6,979 nt of DNA from an uncultured Akkermansia sp. (lineage in GTDB: Bacteria > Verrucomicrobiota > Verrucomicrobiia > Verrucomicrobiales > Akkermansiaceae), in NCBI GenBank assembly GCA_904501915.1, contig CAJGCV010000096.1, positions 1 to 6,979 on the forward strand. The letters are read 5' to 3'. The notes under the pieces were generated by a model. That model ran no database searches. It had not been told where the DNA came from and was given only the letters and a program-made list of their open reading frames with translations. The first letter of the stretch is position 1. Each line of letters opens with the position of its first letter. Shown piece after piece: positions 1 through 4,953 of the stretch. Both the position numbers and the translations under genes were made by a program.

Positions 1-407
1 AGCTGCCACAGGTGGAACAGCAGGAAGCAGAAAATCATGATACCGGTGAGCACCATGGTACGGGAGGAAAGCGTAGCTTTCAGCGTACCTTCCTTCTGGT
101 ACTGCGTGCGGGCGTTCACGTTCTCAATCTTCAGAGCCAGAGTCAACACCACATGGATGAGGAGAATGGCGGCAAGACCAAGACGAATAGCCCAGAGCAG
201 CCAGGCGGGCATGGTGTGCAGGCCTGTGGCATAGGCATCAATCCAGGAGGGTACACCGTTGCCGGGGTCACCACCGTAAATGGTCATGTTGCCGGCCAGA
301 TGCCCCACGAGGAACAGGAGGAGACACGCACCTGTCAGAGCCACAAGAATCTTGCGGCCAATCGAGGACGTGACGAACTTGCATGCTGTCGTGATAATGT
401 CGTTCAT
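1..407 (-). CDS. sdhC: Succinate dehydrogenase/fumarate reductase cytochrome b subunit (b558 family), 5' part
   Basis: Membrane anchor of complex II, which carries heme b and passes electrons between the flavoprotein/iron-sulfur subunits and quinone in the inner membrane. The first 135 codons are visible, and the 3' end lies beyond the left edge. The N-terminus has the typical SSIGRKILVALTG signature of the single-subunit cytochrome b558 type. Hydrophobic segments lie at about residues 20-42, 68-91 and 118-135. His36 (in VGHLAGN), His85 and His132 sit in these helices and are candidate heme ligands by analogy with diheme FrdC proteins. The start is the ATG at 405-407, just before MNDIITTACKF; no Shine-Dalgarno precedes it, and an earlier ATG nearby is in another frame. 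sdhA and sdhB would be expected to follow to the left. Family assignment is by recognition of the sequence pattern. Confidence 0.86.
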   Translation of the reverse strand, partial: MNDIITTACKFVTSSIGRKILVALTGACLLLFLVGHLAGNMTIYGGDPGNGVPSWIDAYATGLHTMPAWLLWAIRLGLAAILLIHVVLTLALKIENVNARTQYQKEGTLKATLSSRTMVLTGIMIFCFLLFHLWQ

Positions 408-487
408 AATCGCAATAACGTCTTTGCGGCATTACTCTACCTCAAATACCCCCAAAAAGCAAGCCCCAATCAGCGTAACTACGCTAA

Positions 488-515
488 ATTCTGCCTACTT
501 TTAATTTCCTGTAAA
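488..515 (-). promoter_or_regulatory. Possible sdhC promoter
   Basis: Read on the minus strand, TTTACA (510-515) is followed after 16 bp by CAGAAT (488-493), a 5/6 and 4/6 match to the sigma70 -35 and -10 elements. This would give a leader of roughly 75 nt before sdhC. A weaker alternative, TTGCTT with TAGAGT 17 bp later, lies nearer the gene. The gap 408-552 between sdhC and the upstream exporter gene must carry the sdhC promoter if the gene is not read through from upstream. Confidence 0.3.
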
Positions 516-531
516 TCAGTATGCTTTACAG
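509..531. repeat. 7-bp inverted repeat CTGTAAA-N9-TTTACAG (operator-like)
   Basis: Perfect half-sites CTGTAAA (509-515) and TTTACAG (525-531) are separated by 9 bp. One half-site overlaps the candidate sdhC -35 element. A second small dyad, ATGCT-TTAC-AGCAT (521-534), overlaps it. No T-run follows on the minus strand, so it is not a convincing terminator; a transcription factor site is the alternative. The size and symmetry are seen directly; function is inferred. Confidence 0.35.
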
Positions 532-552
532 CATTCAGCCCCATTCGCAAGC

Positions 553-1173
553 CTAGACAAGCAGATAGAGAGCAAACGCAGCCAGCAGCACCGAGAATAC
601 GGCATCAACCGCCGTCATATGGCGCAAGTAAAAGGCCCGAACCGGATTCCATTGCATCAGAGCACTCCATGAGACCCAGCCCAGCAGGCACGATGCACTG
701 AGCACCAGCACAAGAGCCGGGGCATACCAGCGGTAATCGCCCCCGAACTGCTGCAACGCCGGCAGAGAAAGCCCGCAGATAAACAAAGTACATTTCGGGT
801 TCAGGATATTACACAGCAACCCCTGCCCGAACAAGACCGGGAGCGGCTCCCTTGCCGCAGTTTCCAGGCTGCCCTGCTCCACCCGCACCCGGTGGCGGGG
901 AAAAATCCGCCAGGCCAGATACAAGAGCCACAGCACAGCGGCGTATAGGACATACTCACTCCAGGTCTGAGCCATCAGCCAGCCACCCACAGAAACAACC
1001 AGCCCAGCCTGAATCAGAAAGCCGGTAGCAATACCGCAACCGACCGCTGCTCCTGCGCGAAACCCCTGCGCCAGTGCTGTGCGAAACACAAAGAAAATAT
1101 CTGGCCCCGGGCTGAGCTGCGACAGCAGGAGCAGTCCGAAAAGCCCCACCAGGCTAACCAGCGCCTCCATCAT
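553..1173 (-). CDS. LysE/RhtB family amino-acid exporter
   Basis: Inner-membrane exporter of the LysE/RhtB superfamily, which expels amino acids or related small metabolites using the proton gradient; the substrate cannot be told from sequence. The 206-residue length is normal for the family. The hallmark SPGPD motif is at residues 21-25 at the end of the first hydrophobic segment, and the second family signature, FGQGLLCNILNPK, is at 115-127. Hydrophobic stretches fit about six membrane segments (near 4-20, 40-65, 72-91, 113-140, 150-172, 188-206). The start ATG (1171-1173) overlaps the stop of the upstream exoribonuclease gene in an ATGA, which suggests translational coupling, and has a good GGAGGT site 6 nt upstream. 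A second ATG follows immediately. No clear terminator follows the gene. Confidence 0.92.
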   Translation of the reverse strand: MMEALVSLVGLFGLLLLSQLSPGPDIFFVFRTALAQGFRAGAAVGCGIATGFLIQAGLVVSVGGWLMAQTWSEYVLYAAVLWLLYLAWRIFPRHRVRVEQGSLETAAREPLPVLFGQGLLCNILNPKCTLFICGLSLPALQQFGGDYRWYAPALVLVLSASCLLGWVSWSALMQWNPVRAFYLRHMTAVDAVFSVLLAAFALYLLV

Positions 1174-2204
1174 CCCTGCACCTCCGGCAACGGCAGCACC
1201 ACATTCGTCTGCATCGGAGATTTGCGCTGAAGCACGCGTTCCGAAAGCGGAGCCGCGCTCTCATACGCCGCACGGAACATCTCCATCTTCGCATCCACAT
1301 TATCTGCATGGTGCAGAATCAGAGCTTCGGGCACCTTGGGAAGCACCGGCGAGCCGTATTCCAGCAGCCCGTGGTGCGATGCCACCAGATGCAGCAGATG
1401 CAGGCGCACCTGCTCCGATGCAGGAACAAGAGTCTTCCACTCGGCGCGGCGCTCCGGGGTCATCATATCGCGCCAGAGCTTGTTGATAATCTCAATTCCC
1501 ATGGGAATATGGCTCAGCAGCTCCCCAGATTCCGTGTATGGCATCTCCAGGCTGTGCTCCTCGTAGTCATTTTCCACAATCTTGCCGCAGTCGTGCAGCA
1601 GAGCACCCGCCAGCACCAAATCGCGGTTCAGTCGGTCGGGATACACCGAACACAAAGCCGCAGCTACGCGCATGACGCTGGACACATGCTCCACCAGACC
1701 ACCGCGGCGGGCGTGGTGGAAATTGCGCGCAGCAGCAGCACGGCGGAATCGCGTTTCCTGCTGCTCCAGAAACAAGCGACACACCCCGGCCAGGCGCGGA
1801 TCCTTCATTTCTGACACATAAGAGCAGATACACTCCCAATCAGCCTGCTGGCGCGCTACCAGCTCCGGGCTGCCGGTGAGCACCTGCTGCTCTTCTTCGG
1901 GGGTAAGCGGGCGCAGATACGCCTCTGCCAGCTCCATGCCATACTGACTGGCCTGCCATGTGCCGGTCACGGCCACCCCGGCGGGCGTCACCAGCATATC
2001 AAAATCCTGATACCAGGACGCAGTCTCCCAGATTTTAAACGAAACCGTGCCGGCAGCATCTGCCAGCACGATTTCAAGATAAGGTTTACCGGTTTTCGTG
2101 GTACGGGTGGATTTCTGGGTCACCTGCGCCAGCAAAGTACCGCGTACCGCGGCTGTTGCAGCCTCGGCGTTCAACTCTGTTGTGCTACCGAACTGCATGG
2201 CCAT
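1170..2204 (-). CDS. YhaM-like 3'-5' exoribonuclease (OB-fold plus HD domain)
   Basis: Probable 3'-to-5' exoribonuclease resembling YhaM/CBF1 of Gram-positive bacteria, a cytoplasmic enzyme that trims single-stranded RNA and sometimes DNA. An OB-fold nucleic-acid-binding region is at about residues 15-100, with the pattern GKPYLEIVLAD...GTVSFKIW. The metal-dependent HD domain spans about 158-315: His173, the HD pair His204-Asp205, His232, His277-His278 (in ASHHG) and Asp301 (in HHADNVDAKM) fit the HD phosphohydrolase ligand set. The closing segments SHHGLLEYGSP and LHHADNVDAKM strongly resemble YhaM. I chose the ATG at 2202-2204 (344 aa). A TTG directly abutting the secG stop would give 349 aa, and an ATG at 2196-2198 gives 342. 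None has a Shine-Dalgarno. It follows secG by 15 nt and is probably co-transcribed with it. Activity has not been shown for this protein. Confidence 0.88.
   Translation of the reverse strand: MAMQFGSTTELNAEAATAAVRGTLLAQVTQKSTRTTKTGKPYLEIVLADAAGTVSFKIWETASWYQDFDMLVTPAGVAVTGTWQASQYGMELAEAYLRPLTPEEEQQVLTGSPELVARQQADWECICSYVSEMKDPRLAGVCRLFLEQQETRFRRAAAARNFHHARRGGLVEHVSSVMRVAAALCSVYPDRLNRDLVLAGALLHDCGKIVENDYEEHSLEMPYTESGELLSHIPMGIEIINKLWRDMMTPERRAEWKTLVPASEQVRLHLLHLVASHHGLLEYGSPVLPKVPEALILHHADNVDAKMEMFRAAYESAAPLSERVLQRKSPMQTNVVLPLPEVQG
1180..1185 (-). promoter_or_regulatory. Shine-Dalgarno of the LysE-type exporter gene
   Basis: GGAGGT on the minus strand lies 6 nt before the first ATG, inside the end of the upstream coding region. 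It is one of only two strong ribosome binding sites in the window and supports the start at 1173 despite the 4-bp overlap. Confidence 0.75.
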
Positions 2205-2219
2205 TTCAGCGGTTAGCAA

Positions 2220-2666
2220 TTAAGCGGCGGGCTGCTCGGCAGGAGCCGGGGCGGCATCCACTGCCGGAGTCGGAGCCGGCACGGGACCTTCACCCTCTGC
2301 AGCAGGAGCAGAAAGCAGATTCTCCAGATTCTCCGCAGGAGCGGCAGGCTGCTCAGCGGCAGGTGTCGTCTGCTCCACGGGAGCATCCACCTTCTTCACA
2401 TTCAAATCAGACTTCTCATTCTGGAAACGCGCATTCATGAGCACCGCCAACACAAAGCAGAGTGCCATAAACAGCGTTCCGAAGAACACCGTACCCTTCT
2501 TGAGCACATCGGTCGTCTGAGCACCGAAAGCCTGGTCGGTCATCTGCGCACCGAACGCTGCACCAAGACCCTCCTGCTTCGGGCGCTGCATGAGCACCAC
2601 GAGCAGCAACAGAGCGCAAACAATCAGCAACAGGGCGAACACAATGTAAATGGAGGCATTAAGCAT
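2220..2666 (-). CDS. secG: Preprotein translocase subunit SecG with Ala/Pro-rich tail
   Basis: SecG is the small accessory subunit of the SecYEG channel and assists SecA-driven protein export across the inner membrane. Two membrane segments lie at about residues 4-26 and 58-78. They are joined by the conserved cytoplasmic loop with QRPKQEGLGAAFGA and a second FGA at 47-49, which matches the SecG pattern. Beyond residue 81 there is a low-complexity tail of about 68 residues rich in Ala, Pro and Glu, with AEQPAA occurring twice. This makes the protein 148 aa instead of the usual 75-110. By E. coli topology the tail would be periplasmic. The ATG start lies 7 nt after a perfect -10 box, so the mRNA is probably leaderless. 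The exoribonuclease and exporter genes follow closely. Confidence 0.93.
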   Translation of the reverse strand: MLNASIYIVFALLLIVCALLLLVVLMQRPKQEGLGAAFGAQMTDQAFGAQTTDVLKKGTVFFGTLFMALCFVLAVLMNARFQNEKSDLNVKKVDAPVEQTTPAAEQPAAPAENLENLLSAPAAEGEGPVPAPTPAVDAAPAPAEQPAA

Positions 2667-2673
2667 GGCGGGA

Positions 2674-2702
2674 ATTATATCGTATTAAAAAGAGTTTGTA
2701 AA
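2674..2702 (-). promoter_or_regulatory. secG: Strong sigma70-type promoter of secG, predicting a leaderless mRNA
   Basis: On the minus strand TTTACA (2697-2702) and a perfect TATAAT (2674-2679) are separated by exactly 17 bp. Only 7 nt separate the -10 box from the secG ATG at 2666, so transcription should begin at or within about one base of the start codon, leaving no room for a ribosome binding site. The -35 box lies just 4 nt after the panD stop. The sequence match is seen directly; the transcription start is inferred. Confidence 0.75.
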
Positions 2703-2706
2703 GGAA

Positions 2707-3045
2707 TCAGGCAATGATTTCGTTCAATTCATTGCAGATGACACGCTTGGGCGTTATGGGCTTATCATCCCAGGCAAAGCTCATGATGATAATGCGCTCG
2801 CCCTTGCCGATGAGATGGGCAGCAGCGCCATTCACAATAATCTGGCCGGTTTTGGGCGGGCCAACCAGCACGTATGTCTCAAAGCGATTACCACTGGTAA
2901 CAGACGCGACCAGCACCTTCTCGCCCGGCCAGAGACCAGCAGCTTCCACCAAATCCTGCGGAATCTCAATGCTGCCCTCGTACTCCACATCGCCACGGGT
3001 AACCATGGCGCGGTGAATCTTGGATTTAAGCTGACAAACTAGCAT
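2707..3045 (-). CDS. panD: Aspartate 1-decarboxylase
   Basis: Converts L-aspartate to beta-alanine and CO2 in the cytoplasm; beta-alanine is joined to pantoate to make pantothenate, the CoA precursor. PanD is made as a proenzyme that cleaves itself between Gly24 and Ser25, the serine becoming the catalytic pyruvoyl group. Both residues are present here (YEGS, 22-25). Lys9, His11, Arg54, Tyr58 and the VNGAAAH segment (71-77, with Asn72) match the known active-site and self-processing residues. The length of 112 aa is slightly short but within the family range. The ATG start fits the N-terminal spacing to Lys9; no Shine-Dalgarno is visible. It sits between nth and secG, and no other pantothenate gene is in the window. 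Confidence 0.97.
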   Translation of the reverse strand: MLVCQLKSKIHRAMVTRGDVEYEGSIEIPQDLVEAAGLWPGEKVLVASVTSGNRFETYVLVGPPKTGQIIVNGAAAHLIGKGERIIIMSFAWDDKPITPKRVICNELNEIIA

Positions 3046-3069
3046 GACTGTGAATGCGGATGACCGCCA

Positions 3070-3098
3070 ATGAAACTACTTTTTCCCAAAAAGGTCAA
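3070..3098 (-). promoter_or_regulatory. panD: Possible panD promoter
   Basis: On the minus strand TTGACC (3093-3098) is followed after 17 bp by TTTCAT (3070-3075), matching the -35 in 5 of 6 and the -10 in 4 of 6 positions. It lies in the 80-bp gap between nth and panD and would give a leader of roughly 18 nt. The spacer contains a small A/T dyad, CTTTTT-GGG-AAAAAG (3079-3093). The assignment is by consensus match only. Confidence 0.4.
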
Positions 3099-3125
3099 GC
3101 ACAATCAGGGAAAAGCAGGTATTTT

Positions 3126-3743
3126 TTATGTCAGAAGCCGCGCGCAGACCGCGCAGGCGGGCTTGCACCCCCGCGCCGGACAATACTGCCGCCCCCACAG
3201 CACCATCTGCAAATGCAGCTTCCCCCAGGTCTCTCGCGCAAAGCATTTCTTCAAATCCGCCTCCACGGCTTCCACCGTGCGCCCCCGCGAAAGCCCCCAA
3301 CGCCGCGCAAGGCGGAAAATATGCGTATCCACCGGAAATGCCGGGTATCCGAACGCCTGGTTCATCACCACACTGGCTGTCTTGTGCCCTACTCCAGGCA
3401 GCGCCTCCAATTCCTCGAAGCTGCCGGGCACCTGGCCATCGTACTTCTCCACCAGAATGCGAGCCGTCTCCACCAGGCGGCGCGCCTTCATCTCAGTAAG
3501 CCCGCAGGTTGCAATAAGCGGCTGCACCTGCTGCCACTCCAGCGCTGCCATGGTGGCAGCATCCGGCGCCAGCGCAAAAAGCGCTGGCGTCACCGTATTC
3601 ACACGCGCATCTGTGCAGCGGGCAGAAAGCATCACCGCCACAAGCAGCGTAAAGGCATCGTGGTGGCGGAGCGGCACCTCCGGTTCGGGGATACCGCGTT
3701 CCAGTTCCTCCAGCACAATGCGGGCTCTCTCTGCGCGCTTCAC
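3126..3743 (-). CDS. nth: Endonuclease III (DNA glycosylase/AP lyase) with atypical C-terminal cysteines
   Basis: Base excision repair enzyme that removes oxidised pyrimidines and cuts at abasic sites. The helix-hairpin-helix segment LPGVGHKTA is at residues 115-123 and includes catalytic Lys121. Catalytic Asp139 is in FPVDTHIFR. LLVAVMLSARCTDARVN (33-49) is the usual N-terminal signature. At 205 aa the length is close to the E. coli protein. The iron-sulfur region is odd: the usual C-x6-C-x2-C-x5-C is replaced by Cys188-x4-Cys193-x3-Cys197-x2-Cys200, and the TAA stop falls where the last canonical cysteine would be. A cluster may still form using Cys193. The start is a GTG at 3741-3743, 5 nt after the lipoprotein gene stop. 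No Shine-Dalgarno is visible, but the next Met is inside the conserved fold, so this start is the best choice. Confidence 0.93.
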   Translation of the reverse strand: MKRAERARIVLEELERGIPEPEVPLRHHDAFTLLVAVMLSARCTDARVNTVTPALFALAPDAATMAALEWQQVQPLIATCGLTEMKARRLVETARILVEKYDGQVPGSFEELEALPGVGHKTASVVMNQAFGYPAFPVDTHIFRLARRWGLSRGRTVEAVEADLKKCFARETWGKLHLQMVLWGRQYCPARGCKPACAVCARLLT

Positions 3744-3748
3744 AACAA

Positions 3749-3952
3749 TCAGCGGCGGTTCATATCGCCCAGCGGGCCAAGCACAGCCTCGCCTTCCTTG
3801 CGGGTCGTATTATTCCAGGGTTTGACGCGCTCAGAGCTCCCCATGGGGCCCACCACCTCGCGATTACTCGGCGGCACTGCCGGCATAGGAGGCTGGCAGG
3901 AAGTCAGCATCACCGCCACAAGCGGTGCCAGAAGCATCATTTTTTTCATCAT
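3749..3952 (-). CDS. Small predicted lipoprotein, function unknown
   Basis: Encodes 67 residues. The N-terminus is basic and hydrophobic (MMKKMMLLAPLVAVMLTSC) and ends in a clear lipobox LTSC with Cys19, so it should be exported by Sec and lipidated; the mature part is only about 49 residues. That part is Pro-rich at first and contains two similar short motifs, VVGPMG and AVLGPLG, at either end of a polar stretch with KPWNN and TTRKEGE. I do not recognise a known family. A purine-rich AAAAGGA (3959-3965) directly abuts an upstream ATG at 3958 but lies 6 nt before the ATG at 3950-3952, so I prefer the latter. The longer form has 69 residues. The stop lies 5 nt before the nth start, so the two genes are probably co-transcribed. 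Confidence 0.75.
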   Translation of the reverse strand: MMKKMMLLAPLVAVMLTSCQPPMPAVPPSNREVVGPMGSSERVKPWNNTTRKEGEAVLGPLGDMNRR

Positions 3953-3958
3953 ATTCAT

Positions 3959-3965
3959 TCCTTTT
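3959..3965 (-). promoter_or_regulatory. Shine-Dalgarno of the small lipoprotein gene
   Basis: AAAAGGA on the minus strand. It touches the first ATG (3958), which is too close for normal initiation, and is 6 nt from the ATG at 3952. It therefore decides for the shorter protein. Confidence 0.55.
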
Positions 3966-3974
3966 CTAACATGT

Positions 3975-4006
3975 AAAAGCCGCCTACCCTCATCCGGGCA
4001 GGCGGC
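3975..4006 (-). terminator. Rho-independent terminator after the coiled-coil gene pair
   Basis: On the minus strand an 11-bp stem is formed by GCCGCCTGCCC (3996-4006) and GGGTAGGCGGC (3979-3989), with one G-T wobble and a 6-nt loop, followed by TTTT (3975-3978). It lies about 35 nt after the stop of the second coiled-coil gene and about 20 nt before the lipoprotein start. The T-run is short but the stem is very GC-rich. Confidence 0.85.
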
Positions 4007-4041
4007 ATAAATTTTCCGATATCAGCCTGCACGGCAGCTTT

Positions 4042-4926
4042 TTAGTTACCAAGCGGCTTCACGCGGAATGCGCGGTCTCCCAGCTCAGGGCGCACACCTG
4101 GCATCAGCTTCTTGGGGTCATACTCCGCCACTACCATGCCGTTGGAAACTGCAATGATGCGAACCGGAGTAATCACCACGCCACCGCGCTTCACCAGCAC
4201 AGGCGTTGCATCGCCAGGCACAAGCCCGCTTTCCTTACCGGCATTGAACACCACAAACTTCCAACGGGCATCCACTGCCAGCAGCGGGTACTCGTCATCA
4301 TTCTTGGTGTAATCCGTAAAGAACTTGTCATTGATAGCCGTAAGGCGGGCCAGCTCCACTTTTTCCTTTGCGAGCTCTTCCGTTTTTGCCGTACGTAAAG
4401 TCTGAATCTCGGCCAGTTGAGCACTGGTTTCCTCCTTGCTCTTAGACTGCTCGTCGACCACAGTCTTGATAGCATCTACCACGGCAGTAAAATCTTCACT
4501 ATCAGGAACCTCAACCTTACCAGGAATCTTCAGTTTTTCCAATTCGGCTCTGTACTCCTTGCTCAGTTTAGCCACCGTTGCCTTCATTGCCTTCACCTCG
4601 GCGCGCACACCCTTAAGTTCTTCTTTATGAAGCTTCAGCGTGCTTTGCATTTCGTCGCGTTTGATCGCACTGTCGCGCATTTCCACGCGGGTTGCCTCCA
4701 CTGCCTTAACCGCTTCGGCGCGTTCAGATGCCACCGTACCACGCTCTGCGTCAAGTTCCTGGTTAAGCTTACGCAGCCCCGTAGCGCTGCTGGCATCCAC
4801 CTGCTGACCAGCACCGTGCGTGGTAGTTACAGCTTCCATGACCTTCTGCTGGTCTGCAGAATACATAATTGCGGCACCACTAAGCAGAAGCACCAGAACA
4901 GAAATAAGAAGTTGAGAGATTTTCAT
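4042..4926 (-). CDS. Membrane-anchored coiled-coil protein with C-terminal beta domain (second of pair)
   Basis: Function unknown; 294 residues. The N-terminus has a signal-anchor-like hydrophobic segment (5-20), after which the protein is probably periplasmic. Two heptad-rich, Lys/Glu/Ala-rich helical stretches at about 52-135 and 150-208 are separated by a Pro-containing hinge (IPGKVEVPDSEDF, 134-146). A compact beta-strand-rich domain follows at about 214-290, with AVDARWKFVVFNAG, a VPGD turn, a basic VKRGG hairpin and a terminal ELGD. The layout and several C-terminal positions match the protein encoded just upstream, so the two are likely diverged paralogues. It has no cysteine. The ATG start is 27 nt after the upstream stop without a clear Shine-Dalgarno; a strong terminator follows. 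The shape recalls MreC or periplasmic adaptor proteins, but I see no specific sequence link to either. Confidence 0.85.
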   Translation of the reverse strand: MKISQLLISVLVLLLSGAAIMYSADQQKVMEAVTTTHGAGQQVDASSATGLRKLNQELDAERGTVASERAEAVKAVEATRVEMRDSAIKRDEMQSTLKLHKEELKGVRAEVKAMKATVAKLSKEYRAELEKLKIPGKVEVPDSEDFTAVVDAIKTVVDEQSKSKEETSAQLAEIQTLRTAKTEELAKEKVELARLTAINDKFFTDYTKNDDEYPLLAVDARWKFVVFNAGKESGLVPGDATPVLVKRGGVVITPVRIIAVSNGMVVAEYDPKKLMPGVRPELGDRAFRVKPLGN

Positions 4927-4953
4927 ATCTAGAAGTTGTGTATAAATTCCTAA

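Noticed and set aside
521..534. Small hairpin ATGCT-TTAC-AGCAT as a terminator for the exporter gene
   Set aside because: Only 5 bp of AT-containing stem and no T-run on the minus strand; it more likely belongs to the overlapping operator-like dyad.
12..701. Plus-strand open frame of 229 codons
   Set aside because: It runs antisense across sdhC, its upstream gap and the exporter gene, all of which have clear family signatures on the minus strand; its product is low-quality Gln/His/Arg-rich sequence.
2205..2219. TTG start for the exoribonuclease directly after the secG stop
   Set aside because: Possible but less likely than the in-frame ATG at 2204: TTG is the weaker codon, has no Shine-Dalgarno, and adds only five residues ahead of the OB-fold.
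3076..3300. Possible frameshift restoring a fourth cysteine to Nth
   Set aside because: The overlapping alternative frame ends in ...SDIKNTCF and would add a cysteine about 8-9 residues after Cys200, not the canonical five. The fit to the endonuclease III motif is therefore poor and an indel error is not needed to explain the sequence.
3054..4010. Long plus-strand open frame of 318 codons (and a 251-codon frame overlapping it)
   Set aside because: Antisense to nth and the lipoprotein gene. The product is rich in His/Arg/Gln/Ser without motifs, typical of the complement of a GC-rich coding strand.
4417..4932. Plus-strand open frame of 171 codons
   Set aside because: Mirror of the second coiled-coil gene. 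The Leu/His/Phe-rich product reflects antisense reading of Lys/Glu-rich codons.
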